49,834 bases of DNA from JAKOWB01 sp038363005 (GCA_038363005.1 JBBQBI010000030.1:1-49834), one strand, 5' to 3'. Positions 1 to 11,567 are shown, numbered from the stretch's first letter. Translations and numbers: made by a program. Notes: generated from the sequence alone by a model not told the origin.

Positions 1-95
1 GCGCCGCTCCTCAGGATGAGGCTTGCGCTATAAATTCCATGTGAACCGACCTCATCCTGAGGAGCGGCGCAGCCGCGTCTCGAAGGATGGGCCAC
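1..95. repeat. Palindromic intergenic repeat, family A, copy 1 (cut by window edge)
   Basis: A 21-bp perfect inverted repeat (1-21 and 50-70) centred on CCTCATCCTGAGGAG is followed by the outer arm GTCTCGAAGGATGGGCCAC, ending at 95. The same arms occur at 11363-11484 and 33150-33277. The left outer arm presumably lies before base 1. It sits directly downstream of the secA stop codon. Confidence 0.85.
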
Positions 96-112
96 AAGTC
101 GCGCTACAGACC

Positions 113-2899
<2,787 letters not shown>

Positions 2900-3019
2900 C
2901 TGTCTGGGGCCTTCAGGAACGCGGGGGCAGCGGCGCCGACGGGGACCATGGGGACCGCGTCGCGTCACAGGCGCAACAAGGCGGCCCCCGCAAACCCCTA
3001 GGCCGCGAAAGACTTGGGG

Positions 3020-3048
3020 TAGATAAGCGGTGACCCCCTCGCTGTCAA
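3020..3048 (-). promoter_or_regulatory. Candidate sigma-70 promoter of secA
   Basis: On the minus strand a perfect TTGACA (3048-3043) is followed after 17 bases by TATCTA (3025-3020). The -35 box matches consensus; the -10 box is weak. It would give a leader of roughly 110 bases before the secA start. Confidence 0.4.
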
Positions 3049-3170
3049 TTCAAGGTGGCGTGGGCGGCACCAAGCACGGCGCCGGTTTTGTCGCCCGCGA
3101 GGCTGGCCCCGGGCGCAAGCTTTGGCTAGTCTCGGCGGCGTCTTCACCCGCCACGAAGAGGCCCCCCAGG

Positions 3171-4025
3171 ATGCTTCGTCTGACCACCGTGCTGCGCTGC
3201 CTGCTGCTGCTGGCGCTGCTGGCCGGCGCCACGGCGGGCGGGCCCGGGCCAGCCGCCGCCCAGGCCCTGCCGGAACCGCTGCGCCAGTCCCTGCGTGACG
3301 ACAATCCGGTGGTCGCCGTGGTCAATGGCAGCAAGATCTACTGGAACGACGTGGTGCTCTCGGCGCTCGACCTGCCGGCCGAGTACCAGACCCAGGTGCA
3401 GGCGCTGTTCCCGGCGCTGCTGGGCCGCCTGATCGACATGCAGCTGATTGCCGACAAGGCGCGCTCCGAGGGCGTCGACAAGCGCAAGGAGTTCCAGGCC
3501 CGCCTGCGGCAGGCGGAGAACGAGCTGCTGCGCGAGGCCTACCTGACCGACTTCCTGGGCAGCAAGATCACCGAGGCCGAGGTGCAGAAGCGGGTCGAGG
3601 TGCTGTCGTTCGGCGGCAAGCGCGAGGAGGTGCGGATCTCCATCATCGTCACGGTGACCGAGGAGCAGGCGCGCGCCGCGCTGCGCCGCCTGAACGCCGG
3701 CGAGAAGTTCGCGCTGGTGGCCAGCGCCATCTCGATCGACCGTTCGGCCTCCAACGGCGGCGACCTGGGCTTCTTCGCCCAGGCCGAGCTGCAGCCGCCG
3801 GAGGTCGCCACCGAGGCCTTCAGCCTGAAGCCCGGCTTCTATTCGCCAATTCCGCTGAAGACGGCGGCCGGCTGGGCCGTGGTCAAGGTCACCGAGCGCC
3901 GCATGGCCGAGCCGCTATCGAAGGCCGAGGTCGCCATCCGCATCCGCCGCGAGCTGACCCGCCTGGCGCTCGACCAGCTGCTGGTCGAGCTGCGCGGCAA
4001 GGCCACCATCGACCTTTTCCCCTGA
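3171..4025 (+). CDS. Secreted parvulin-type peptidyl-prolyl isomerase (SurA/PpiC-like)
   Basis: Probably a periplasmic chaperone/isomerase for exported proteins. The 284-residue product starts with a signal peptide (MLRLTTVLRC, then a Leu/Ala-rich core to about residue 30, cleaved near AAAQA). A SurA-type N-terminal helical region (about 35-130) follows, beginning with the phrase VVAVVNGSKIYWND. A PpiC/parvulin domain spans about 151-253 and includes SNGGDLGFF. The start at 3171 was preferred over earlier in-frame codons because it places the signal peptide at the N-terminus. It is divergent from secA and precedes argJ by 34 bases. It is shorter than SurA and has one parvulin domain, so the exact name (surA, ppiC or prsA) is left open. 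Confidence 0.88.
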   Translation: MLRLTTVLRCLLLLALLAGATAGGPGPAAAQALPEPLRQSLRDDNPVVAVVNGSKIYWNDVVLSALDLPAEYQTQVQALFPALLGRLIDMQLIADKARSEGVDKRKEFQARLRQAENELLREAYLTDFLGSKITEAEVQKRVEVLSFGGKREEVRISIIVTVTEEQARAALRRLNAGEKFALVASAISIDRSASNGGDLGFFAQAELQPPEVATEAFSLKPGFYSPIPLKTAAGWAVVKVTERRMAEPLSKAEVAIRIRRELTRLALDQLLVELRGKATIDLFP

Positions 4026-4059
4026 TCACCGCGCACCATCACGAAACGAGACCCAGATC

Positions 4060-5295
4060 ATGAGCCTGAAGCCCTCGCCGCTTGCCCCCGCGGCCCTGCC
4101 GCGCCTCGCCCCGATCCGCGGCGTGCGTATCGCCGCTACGGAGAGCGGGCTGCGCTACAAGAACCGCCCCGACCTTTGCCTCTTCGAGCTGGCGCCTGGC
4201 AGCGTGGTGGCCGGCGTGCTGACCCGCTCGCTCACCGCCTCGGCCTCGGTCGAGTGGTGCAAGGCCGCCCTGGCGTCTGGCGGCAAGGGCCGCGCCATCC
4301 TAGTCAACGCCGGCAACGCCAATGCCTTCACCGGTAAGCTCGGCATGGCCGCGGTGAAGACCCTGGGCGGCGCCATCGGCAAGCTGTTGGGCGCGCCGGC
4401 GAAGCAGGTGTTCCAGTCCTCCACCGGCGTCATCGGCGTACCGCTGCCGGCCGACCGCCTGACGCCGTTGCTGCCCGGCCTGGTACAGGGCCTCAAGGCC
4501 GATGCCTGGGACCAGGCGGCGCGCGCCATCATGACCACCGACACCTATCCAAAGGGCGCCAGCGTGGTGACCGAGATCGCCGGCACGCCGGTCACCCTTA
4601 CCGGCATCTGCAAGGGCAGCGGCATGATCGCCCCCGACATGGCGACTATGCTGGCCTATGTCGCCACCGACGCGGCGCTGCCGCAGCCGGTGCTGCAGGC
4701 TATCCTGGCGCCGGCCGCCGATGCCTCGTTCAACGCCATCACGGTGGACGGCGACACCTCGACCAGTGACACGCTGCTGCTGGTCGCCACCGGCCAGGCC
4801 GGCAATCCCAAGGTCGAGCGCGCCGGCGATCCGCGCCTCAAGTGCTTCAAGGCCGCGCTGCAGGCGCTGCTGATCGACCTGGCGCAGCAGGTGGTGAAGG
4901 ACGGCGAGGGGGCGGAGAAGTTCGTCACCGTCACGGTGACCGGCGCGGCCTCCAAGGGCGCCGCCAAGCGCATCGGCCTGGCGATCGCCAACTCGCCGCT
5001 GGTGAAGACCGCGATTGCCGGCGCCGACGCCAACTGGGGCCGCATCGTCATGGCGGTCGGCAAGTCGGGCCAGAAGGCCGACCGCGACCGCCTGGGCATC
5101 AAGATCGGCGGCGTGCTGGTGGCCGCCAAGGGCGCCGTGGTGCCGGGCTATGACGAGACGCCGGTGGCCGCCCACATGAAGGGGCGCGATATCGTGATCG
5201 AGGTCGACGTTGCGGTCGGCACGGGCAGCGCCACGGTCTGGACCTGCGACCTGACGCACGGCTATATCGACATCAACGCCGACTATCGGAGCTGA
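4060..5295 (+). CDS. argJ: Bifunctional glutamate N-acetyltransferase / amino-acid acetyltransferase ArgJ
   Basis: ArgJ recycles the acetyl group from N-acetylornithine to glutamate in the cyclic arginine pathway. The length of 411 residues is typical. The self-cleavage site is visible in KGSGMIAPDMATML: the break should fall between A195 and T196, making T196 the nucleophile of the beta chain. The GDTSTSDT motif downstream supports the call. Whether it also uses acetyl-CoA (bifunctional) cannot be decided from sequence alone. It lies downstream of the parvulin gene on the same strand, as in many Rhodospirillales. Confidence 0.97.
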   Translation: MSLKPSPLAPAALPRLAPIRGVRIAATESGLRYKNRPDLCLFELAPGSVVAGVLTRSLTASASVEWCKAALASGGKGRAILVNAGNANAFTGKLGMAAVKTLGGAIGKLLGAPAKQVFQSSTGVIGVPLPADRLTPLLPGLVQGLKADAWDQAARAIMTTDTYPKGASVVTEIAGTPVTLTGICKGSGMIAPDMATMLAYVATDAALPQPVLQAILAPAADASFNAITVDGDTSTSDTLLLVATGQAGNPKVERAGDPRLKCFKAALQALLIDLAQQVVKDGEGAEKFVTVTVTGAASKGAAKRIGLAIANSPLVKTAIAGADANWGRIVMAVGKSGQKADRDRLGIKIGGVLVAAKGAVVPGYDETPVAAHMKGRDIVIEVDVAVGTGSATVWTCDLTHGYIDINADYRS

Positions 5296-5369
5296 AACGG
5301 CGCCTCTGCCGCCGTGCCGCGGGATCGGCTATAGTCACCACACGTTGTCCCTAGCTGGATGAGCCCGTC

Positions 5370-5507
5370 ATGCCTGCCCGTCGCCTGCTCGCCCTCGTCG
5401 CCGCACTGTTCCTGGTCAGTGGACTCGCCGCCTGCAGCGGCTGCTCCGGCGGCGGCGGCACCTCCGGCAGCTCCGGCATGTGCAAGGGCACGATCTTCAA
5501 GTTCTGA
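5370..5507 (+). CDS. Small lipoprotein of 45 residues, unknown function
   Basis: The frame begins MPARRLLALVAALFLVSG and has a lipobox LAAC with the acylated Cys at residue 22. The mature peptide would be only 24 residues, rich in Gly and Ser, with further Cys at 25 and 38 and the end GTIFKF. A purine-rich GGATGAG lies about 6-12 bases before the ATG, and TATAGT at 5330-5335 could be a -10 box. It resembles the small Cys/Gly lipoproteins common in proteobacteria, but I recognise no family. The basic N-terminus, hydrophobic core and lipobox make chance unlikely, though the gene is very short. Confidence 0.6.
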   Translation: MPARRLLALVAALFLVSGLAACSGCSGGGGTSGSSGMCKGTIFKF

Positions 5508-5615
5508 GGGTTAACTTCTAGATAACACAGGCACTTGCCTGGCCCCGGCGCGCCGGACGGCCATGCGCTGCCGGGCGCTTGACGCACCGCAGCATGGACA
5601 GGGACAGTAGCCCTC

Positions 5616-6845
5616 ATGTCCCAGACCACGCCGCCGGCCGCCACGCCGCCCGGGGCCCGGCGGCGACTCGGCCGGGTCGGCCTGTTGCTGATGCTGGGCG
5701 CGCTCACCTCCTTCGGCCCGCTGTCGATCGACATGTACCTGCCGGCGCTGCCGCGCCTGGGTGTGGTCTACCGGGTTGATCCAGCGGCGGTGCAGCTGAC
5801 GCTGGCCACCTTCTTCGTCGGCTACTCGCTGGGGCAGACGCTGTGGGGGCCAATCACCGACCGCTACGGGCGCAAACCGCCGCTCTATTTCTCGCTGATC
5901 GTCTTCTCGCTGGCCTCGGCCGGCTGCGCGCTGGCGCCCAGTGTGGAGATCCTGGCGGCCTGGCGCCTGCTGCAGGCGCTGGGCGTCGCCGCCGGCGTGG
6001 TGATCTCGCGCGCCATGGTGCGCGACCTCTTCCCGCCGGCCGAGATGGCGCATGTCTTCTCGACCCTGATGATGGTGATCGGCGTGGCGCCGATCCTGGC
6101 GCCGCTGATCGGCGGCTATCTGCTGACCTGGTTCGACTGGCAGGCGATCTTCTGGCTGCTGACCGCGCTTGGCCTGCTCTGCCTGCTGGCGGTGATCTTG
6201 CGGCTGGAGGAGACGCACCGGCCGGCGGTGAAGCCCTCGCTGCGCCTCGGCGCCGTGCTGCGCGGCTATGGCAGCCTGCTGGCCGACCGCCAGTTCATGG
6301 GCTTCGCGCTCTGCGGCGGCCTGTCGCTCGGCGGCATGTTCGCCTACATCGCCGGCTCGCCCTTCGTGCTGATCGAGCTGCACCAGGTGCCGGCCGCGGC
6401 CTATGGCTGGATCTTCGGCGCCAACGCGGTGGGCTTCGTCGCCGCCTCGCAGGTGAACCGCCGGCTGCTGAAGCGCCACGGCTCGCTGGCGCTGATCCAC
6501 GACGCAACGCTGGCGCAGGCGCTGGCCGGGCTGGCGCTGCTGGCGGCGACGGCGGCCGGCGGCGGGCTCTGGACGCTGCTGCCGCCGCTCTTCATCTATG
6601 TCACCTGCATCGGCTTTATCCTGCCCAACACCTCGGCCCTGGCGATGGGGCCGCAGGGCCACCGCGCCGGCGTGGCTGCCGCCCTGCTAGGCTCGCTGCA
6701 GTTCGCCATGGCAGCGATAGCGGCGCTGAGCGTCGGCGCGCTGCAGGATGGCAGCGGCCTGCCGATGGGCATCGTCGTCGCGGCCGGCAGCTGTGGCGCC
6801 TTCCTGATGCGGCGCTTCCTGGTCGGCCTGCCGCGCAAGGGCTAG
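5616..6845 (+). CDS. MFS multidrug efflux transporter, Bcr/CflA type
   Basis: An inner-membrane proton-driven exporter of 409 residues, expected to have 12 transmembrane helices. The N-terminal phrase FGPLSIDMYLPALP is characteristic of the Bcr/CflA drug-resistance subfamily. The loop motif GPITDRYGRKP after helix 2 matches MFS motif A. The start gives a short Pro/Arg-rich cytoplasmic tail before helix 1. It stands alone on this strand, ending 15 bases from the convergent TAXI-type gene. Substrate unknown; the family includes bicyclomycin, sulfonamide and chloramphenicol exporters. Confidence 0.9.
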   Translation: MSQTTPPAATPPGARRRLGRVGLLLMLGALTSFGPLSIDMYLPALPRLGVVYRVDPAAVQLTLATFFVGYSLGQTLWGPITDRYGRKPPLYFSLIVFSLASAGCALAPSVEILAAWRLLQALGVAAGVVISRAMVRDLFPPAEMAHVFSTLMMVIGVAPILAPLIGGYLLTWFDWQAIFWLLTALGLLCLLAVILRLEETHRPAVKPSLRLGAVLRGYGSLLADRQFMGFALCGGLSLGGMFAYIAGSPFVLIELHQVPAAAYGWIFGANAVGFVAASQVNRRLLKRHGSLALIHDATLAQALAGLALLAATAAGGGLWTLLPPLFIYVTCIGFILPNTSALAMGPQGHRAGVAAALLGSLQFAMAAIAALSVGALQDGSGLPMGIVVAAGSCGAFLMRRFLVGLPRKG

Positions 6846-6860
6846 CGAATCGCGCCTGGC

Positions 6861-7976
6861 CTAGAACACCTGCTGGAAGCCGCCCTCCCGCAGCGCCTTG
6901 TGCCGACGTTCTTCCCAGGCCGCTTTCCAGTCTTCGGGATTCTCCGCCTGCAGCGCCGTCCAGGCGGCGGCCAGCGCTTCCTGGCGGGCGACCAGACCGT
7001 CGTGGTGCGCCTGGGCCTCAGCGGTCCACACGCCCAGCTCGCGTAGGTAGGCGACGGTGCCTTCATGGTAGGGCACGAACCAGAGCAGTTCCTGCTCGCC
7101 GACGTGCCAGCCCTCGATGCCGAAGGCCTTGCCCTGGTACAGCGGGAACAGCTCCACCAGCGCCTTCGTCATGTTGTAGACGAGGTCGGCGTCGGTATCC
7201 CCCATGGCGACGAGGATCGGGAAGGGATAGTGCGCGCCATGGTGCTCGGCGTTGTCGGAGGCATCGTGCGGCACGAAGTAGGGCGCGACCGCCTCCATCC
7301 GCTGCATCGCCGCGGTGTCGGTCGGATCGATGCGCGGCCAGACCAGCCCGCGCCCACCCGCGTCAACGTGGTAGGCACCGTCGGCGCTGGTGGCGGCGAA
7401 GGCGGCGTCCAGTTTCCCTTCGTGCAGGGCCTGCAGCGCGGCGTCGAAGAAGCCCGCGACCTCCACCCGCTGCACATCGTTCCAGGTGAGGCCGCCATAG
7501 GCGAGATAGGCCTCGGTGTTGACGTTGACGATGGGGAAGTTGCTGTACCAGGCGACGCGCCTGCCCTTCAGGCCGGCGTAGCTCTCGATGCCCAGATCGC
7601 CGGCGATGGCGATCGCATAGTTGAACCGCTCGCCGGTGCTGGCGAGGACCATGCGCACCTTCTGCGGGCCCCAGTCCTTGCTGGCGAAATCGAACACGCC
7701 TTCCTGCGCCGCGACCGAGCCACCCACCGCGGTGGCCGCGAACTCGACCGCGCCGCTGCGCAGCAGTTCCGCACGCGCCAGATCGCTGTCGGCGGGCTGG
7801 ACGCGTAGCTCGACGCCCGCCGCCGACCGCAGCGCCTCCCCGATGGCGACTGCCTGCTCAAAGCCAAGATGGGCGTAGGTCGTCCAGCTCACTTGGTCCG
7901 GCAGATGGAAATCGGCCGCCGGCGCCGGGCCGGAGAGCAGGCAGGTGACGACGAAAGCGCTCGCAAGGCTTCGCAT
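6861..7976 (-). CDS. TAXI-family TRAP transporter solute-binding protein (orphan)
   Basis: A periplasmic binding protein of 371 residues with a signal peptide (MRSLASAFVVTCLLSGPAPA, cleaved before ADF). The body has the two-lobe features of the TAXI family: an early segment on residues bound to the substrate, a central YAGLKGRRVAWYS stretch and a later AALQALHEGKLDAAF segment. A good Shine-Dalgarno (GGAGAG) precedes the ATG on the minus strand. TAXI proteins normally work with a fused TRAP membrane protein, and none is encoded nearby, so the partner must be elsewhere or the protein acts otherwise. Ligand unknown. The gene is convergent with the MFS exporter and divergent from the LysE-type gene. 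Confidence 0.82.
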   Translation of the reverse strand: MRSLASAFVVTCLLSGPAPAADFHLPDQVSWTTYAHLGFEQAVAIGEALRSAAGVELRVQPADSDLARAELLRSGAVEFAATAVGGSVAAQEGVFDFASKDWGPQKVRMVLASTGERFNYAIAIAGDLGIESYAGLKGRRVAWYSNFPIVNVNTEAYLAYGGLTWNDVQRVEVAGFFDAALQALHEGKLDAAFAATSADGAYHVDAGGRGLVWPRIDPTDTAAMQRMEAVAPYFVPHDASDNAEHHGAHYPFPILVAMGDTDADLVYNMTKALVELFPLYQGKAFGIEGWHVGEQELLWFVPYHEGTVAYLRELGVWTAEAQAHHDGLVARQEALAAAWTALQAENPEDWKAAWEERRHKALREGGFQQVF

Positions 7977-8160
7977 GGGGCAACTCTCTCCATTAAAGAT
8001 TCTGAAAGATGATGCTGTCGCCGGATTGGGCGAGCAACCGGAAGTTATTCAGCCCTGGCATTCAGGCGCTGATGTTCATGCCGCGGTCACAAACGGACGG
8101 TCCGCCCAGTTCGCAAGAACCTTCAAGACCCCGCGCCCTGGTCGCGCGCAGGCTGCCGCG

Positions 8161-8754
8161 ATGCACGACCTTGCCGCCTTCCTGCTCGCCGGACTGGCGC
8201 TGACCGGCAGCCCCGGGCCGGCCAACCTCAGCCTCGCGGCCATGGGCGCCAGCTTCGGGGCGCGGCGCAGCCGGGCCTATCAGGCCGGCGCGGTGCTTGG
8301 CATGCTGCTGATCATGCTGGTCACCGCCAGCGGCCTGGCAGCGCTGCTGTTGACACTGCCCGGCGTCAGGCTGGCGGCCGGCCTGCTGGGCTGCGGTTAT
8401 ATCCTGTGGCTGGCCTGGCGCATCGCCACGGCGCCGCCGCGCAGCGCGGCGCCGGCGGCCAGCCGGCCGCCCTCCCTGCCCGGCGGGCTGCTGCTGCAGC
8501 TGGCCAATCCCAAGGCCTACGCGGCGATGGCGGCGCTGTTCTCCGGTTTCACGCTGCGACCCGAGGCACCGCTGCAGGACGCCGGCTGGAAGATCTGCCT
8601 GCTGTTGGCCGAGATCGCGCTGGTGACCACGCTCTGGCTGCAGCTCGGCGCGCAGCTTGCCCGCCTGGCGGCGCGGCCCGGAATCGACCGGGCGATCAAG
8701 CTCTGCTTCGCGCTGTCGCTGGTGGCGGCGACCGCTCTGGCACTGCTGCTCTAG
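8161..8754 (+). CDS. LysE/RhtB-family amino-acid exporter
   Basis: An inner-membrane exporter of 197 residues, matching the usual length of about 200. The N-terminal signature LAGLALTGSPGPANL is typical of the LysE/RhtB family, and hydrophobic segments near 1-20, 40-65, 70-90, 115-135, 145-170 and 180-197 account for about six helices. The start at 8161 was chosen because the family begins immediately before this helix; upstream in-frame sequence is not conserved-looking. Substrate not predictable (amino acids or derivatives). It precedes thrS by 81 bases, but a promoter-like sequence between them suggests separate transcription. Confidence 0.87.
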   Translation: MHDLAAFLLAGLALTGSPGPANLSLAAMGASFGARRSRAYQAGAVLGMLLIMLVTASGLAALLLTLPGVRLAAGLLGCGYILWLAWRIATAPPRSAAPAASRPPSLPGGLLLQLANPKAYAAMAALFSGFTLRPEAPLQDAGWKICLLLAEIALVTTLWLQLGAQLARLAARPGIDRAIKLCFALSLVAATALALLL

Positions 8755-8777
8755 TCGACAGCGGGCCGGGACTTGCC

Positions 8778-8806
8778 TTGACTTGCAGGCGCCGGGCCCC
8801 TTTATT
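8778..8806 (+). promoter_or_regulatory. Candidate promoter of thrS-infC
   Basis: TTGACT (8778-8783) and TTTATT (8801-8806) are separated by 17 bases. Transcription would begin near 8813, about 23 bases before the thrS ATG. I see no T-box or operator-like hairpin in this short leader. Confidence 0.42.
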
Positions 8807-8835
8807 GCCCGGCCTCTGTTCATGGACGAAACAAC

Positions 8836-10746
8836 ATGCCGGTCATCACCCTGCCCGATGGCGCCCAGCGCGCTTTCGACCAGCCCGTCTCGGGCGCCCA
8901 GCTTGCCGCCGCCATCGGCCCCGGCCTGGCCAAGGCCGCGCTCGCCATCCGGGTCGATGGCACGCTGCGCGACCTCAGCCACCTGCTGGACCACGACGCC
9001 AAGGTGGAGATCGTCACCACCCGGCATCCCGCCGCGCTGGAGATCTTGCGCCACGACGCCGCCCACGTGCTGGCCGAGGCGGCGAAGGAGCTCTATCCCG
9101 ACGTGCAGGTAACCTTCGGCCCGGCGACCGACGACGGCTTCTATTACGATTTCGCGCGCGAGGCGCCCTTCACCCCGGACGACCTGGCGAAGCTCGAGCA
9201 GCGCATGCACGAGATCGTCGACCGCGACGAGCCTATCAGCCGCGAGGTGTGGAGCCGCGACGACGCCATCCGCTATTTCCAGGACATCGGCGAGAAGTAC
9301 AAGGCCGAGCACATCGAGAGCCTGCCGCGCGACGAGGAGATCTCGATCTATCGCCAGGGCGACTGGCTCGACCTCTGCCTGGGGCCACACCTGCCCTCGA
9401 CCGCCAAGCTGGGCCATGCCTTCAAGCTGCTGCGCATCTCTGGCGCCTACTGGCGCGGCGACAGCCGGAACCAGCAGCTGCAGCGCGTCTATGGCACCGC
9501 CTGGGAAGACGACAAGCGCCTCAAGGCCTACCTGACCCAGCTGGAGGAAGCCGGCAAGCGCGACCACCGCCGCCTGGGCCGCGAGCTCGACCTGTTCCAC
9601 CAGCAGGAGGAGGCCGTTGGCTCGACCTTCTGGCACCCGGCCGGCTGGACCCTGTGGCGCGCCGTGGAGGCCTACATGCGCCGGCGGCTGGAAGCCGGCG
9701 GCTATGTCGAGGTCAAGACCCCGCAGCTCTACGACCGCTCGCTCTGGGAAGCCTCGGGCCACTGGGAGAAGTTCCACGAGCACATGTTCATCGCCGAGTC
9801 CGAGGACCGGGTGCTGGCGGTGAAGCCGATGAACTGCCCGGGCCACATCCAGGTCTTCAAGCAGGGCATCAAGTCCTACCGCGACCTGCCGCTGCGCATG
9901 GCCGAGTTCGGCTCCTGCCACCGCAACGAGCCTTCGGGCGCGCTGCACGGGCTGATGCGGGTGCGCGCCTTCACCCAGGACGACGCCCACATCTTCTGCA
10001 CCGAGGAACAGATCGTCAGCGAGACCAAGCGCTTCTGCGACCTGCTGCTGTCGATCTATCGCGACTTCGGCTTCCCCGAGGTGCGGGTGAAGTTCTCCGA
10101 CCGGCCGGCCAAGCGCGCCGGCAGCGACGCCACTTGGGACAAGGCCGAGGCGGCGCTGATGGAGGCGACCCGCGCCGCCGGCCTGGAGTTCACCCTGAAC
10201 CCCGGCGAAGGTGCCTTCTATGGCCCCAAGCTGGAGTTCGTATTGCAGGACGCCATCGGCCGCGATTGGCAGTGCGGCACCCTGCAGGTCGATTTCGTCA
10301 TGCCGGAACGCCTCGACGCTACCTATATTGGGGAGGACGGCGCCAAGCACCGGCCGGTCATGCTGCACCGGGCGATCCTTGGCTCCTTCGAGCGTTTCTT
10401 GGCCATCCTGATCGAGAACTTTGCCGGCAAGTTCCCGCTCTGGCTGGCGCCGCGACAGGTCGCGGTGGCCACCATCACCAACGACGCCGACGACTACGCG
10501 CGCGAAGTGGTGGCCGCCCTGAAGGCCGCCGGCCTGCGGGCGGAGGCCGATCTGCGCAGCGAGAAGATCAACGCCAAGGTGCGCGACCTGTCGCTCGCCA
10601 AGGTGCCGGTCATCGCCGTGGTCGGCCGCAAGGAAGGCGAAAGCCGCAGCGTCGCGTTGCGGCGGCTGGGCGGCGAGGCGCAGGAGATACTTGCGCTGGA
10701 CGAAGCCGTCACTAGACTGCAGGCAGAGGCACGGCCGCCGGCCTAG
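8836..10746 (+). CDS. thrS: Threonine--tRNA ligase
   Basis: Charges tRNA-Thr with threonine. The 636-residue product has the full architecture: an N-terminal TGS domain (1-60), the second editing domain with its HxxxH zinc motif (H73, H77), the class II catalytic core with the zinc-binding Cys C334 in MNCPGH, class II motif 2 around SCHRNEPSG, and a C-terminal anticodon-binding domain from about 535 to the end. It is followed after 54 bases by infC, the classic thrS-infC order. No frameshift or missing key residue was seen. Confidence 0.98.
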   Translation: MPVITLPDGAQRAFDQPVSGAQLAAAIGPGLAKAALAIRVDGTLRDLSHLLDHDAKVEIVTTRHPAALEILRHDAAHVLAEAAKELYPDVQVTFGPATDDGFYYDFAREAPFTPDDLAKLEQRMHEIVDRDEPISREVWSRDDAIRYFQDIGEKYKAEHIESLPRDEEISIYRQGDWLDLCLGPHLPSTAKLGHAFKLLRISGAYWRGDSRNQQLQRVYGTAWEDDKRLKAYLTQLEEAGKRDHRRLGRELDLFHQQEEAVGSTFWHPAGWTLWRAVEAYMRRRLEAGGYVEVKTPQLYDRSLWEASGHWEKFHEHMFIAESEDRVLAVKPMNCPGHIQVFKQGIKSYRDLPLRMAEFGSCHRNEPSGALHGLMRVRAFTQDDAHIFCTEEQIVSETKRFCDLLLSIYRDFGFPEVRVKFSDRPAKRAGSDATWDKAEAALMEATRAAGLEFTLNPGEGAFYGPKLEFVLQDAIGRDWQCGTLQVDFVMPERLDATYIGEDGAKHRPVMLHRAILGSFERFLAILIENFAGKFPLWLAPRQVAVATITNDADDYAREVVAALKAAGLRAEADLRSEKINAKVRDLSLAKVPVIAVVGRKEGESRSVALRRLGGEAQEILALDEAVTRLQAEARPPA

Positions 10747-10785
10747 AGACGGCGGACGGGTCCATTGCCGATCACCAGACAACGT

Positions 10786-10803
10786 TGACAGGAGAGCACT
10801 ATA
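10786..10803 (+). promoter_or_regulatory. Translation start region of infC: AGGAG, six-base spacer, ATA codon
   Basis: An in-frame TGA stop (10786-10788) bars any earlier start. AGGAG lies at 10790-10794, followed by six bases and then ATA at 10801-10803. The first standard in-frame start (GTG, 10912) would delete conserved N-terminal IF3 sequence. In E. coli infC starts at AUU, and IF3 represses its own synthesis by rejecting that codon; the same control is inferred here. Confidence 0.75.
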
Positions 10804-11337
10804 GCTAGGTTTCCCGGTGGCGAGGCGCCGTCCAAGGACGGTCCCCGAATCAATGGCGACATCCGCGTCCCGCGGGTCCGCCTGATCGACGAAGAAGGCG
10901 AGAACCAGGGCGTGGTCAGCACGGCCGAGGCCCTGCACATGGCCTACATGGCCGGCCTGGACCTGGTGGAGATCGCCGCGCAGGCCGATCCGCCGGTGGC
11001 CAAGATCATCGACTTCGGGCGCTTCAAGTACGAGGCGCAGAAGAAGGCGAACGAGGCCCGCAAGAACCAGAAGGTCATCGAGGTCAAGGAGATCAAGATG
11101 CGCCCCGGCATCGACATCCACGACTACGAGGTGAAGATGCGGGCGATCAAGGAATTCCTCGGCGAGGGCGACAAGGTGAAGATCACCCTGCGCTTTCGCG
11201 GCCGCGAGATGGCGCACCAGGACCTCGGCGTGAAGGTGCTGGACCGCGTGCGCGAGGAGACCTCCGAGCTGGCCAAGGTGGAATCCTGGCCGCGCCTGGA
11301 AGGCCGCCAGATGGTCATGGTGATCTCGCCGAAGTAG
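10801..11337 (+). CDS. infC: Translation initiation factor IF-3, probable ATA start
   Basis: IF3 binds the 30S subunit, prevents premature 50S joining and checks the initiator codon and tRNA. With the ATA start the protein has 178 residues (E. coli 180). The N-terminal domain contains GPRINGDIRVPRVRLID and the phrase GLDLVEIAAQADPPVAKIIDFG; the C-terminal domain begins near VIEVKEIKMRPGIDIHDY and ends MVMVISPK. Starting at the next ordinary codon (GTG 10912) would remove the first 37 residues, including the conserved INGDIRV strand, so it is rejected. It lies 54 bases after thrS and is separated from rpmI-rplT by two unrelated genes. Confidence 0.96.
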   Translation: MARFPGGEAPSKDGPRINGDIRVPRVRLIDEEGENQGVVSTAEALHMAYMAGLDLVEIAAQADPPVAKIIDFGRFKYEAQKKANEARKNQKVIEVKEIKMRPGIDIHDYEVKMRAIKEFLGEGDKVKITLRFRGREMAHQDLGVKVLDRVREETSELAKVESWPRLEGRQMVMVISPK

Positions 11338-11362
11338 GCGGGATCGCCGGCCGGTGCTCCCT

Positions 11363-11484
11363 GGCCCATCCTTCGAGACGCCTTGCTGCGCAAGGCTCCT
11401 CAGGATGAGGTCGGTTCAACTACAGGCAAGACCTCGGACCTCATCCTGAGGAGCGGCGAAGCCGCGTCTCGAAGGATGGGCCAC
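11363..11484. repeat. Palindromic intergenic repeat, family A, copy 2
   Basis: A nested palindrome. Outer 19-bp arms lie at 11363-11381 and 11464-11482 (GGCCCATCCTTCGAGACGC and its complement). Inner 17-bp arms lie at 11395-11411 and 11438-11454. It fills most of the infC-aldolase gap and could fold into a cruciform or strong RNA stem that ends the thrS-infC transcript. Confidence 0.88.
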
Positions 11485-11567
11485 GCGCTCCTGCGCCCTA
11501 TGCGCTAAATGCACTGGGTTGGTGTGTGACTTAGCGGCAGGATGACTGCAACCGCAGGAGCCCGCCG

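Noticed and set aside
8062..11217. Open frame of about 1,050 codons on the minus strand across thrS and infC
   Set aside because: Antisense shadow of thrS and infC; composition is typical of reverse-complemented GC-rich genes and no start signal or family is seen.
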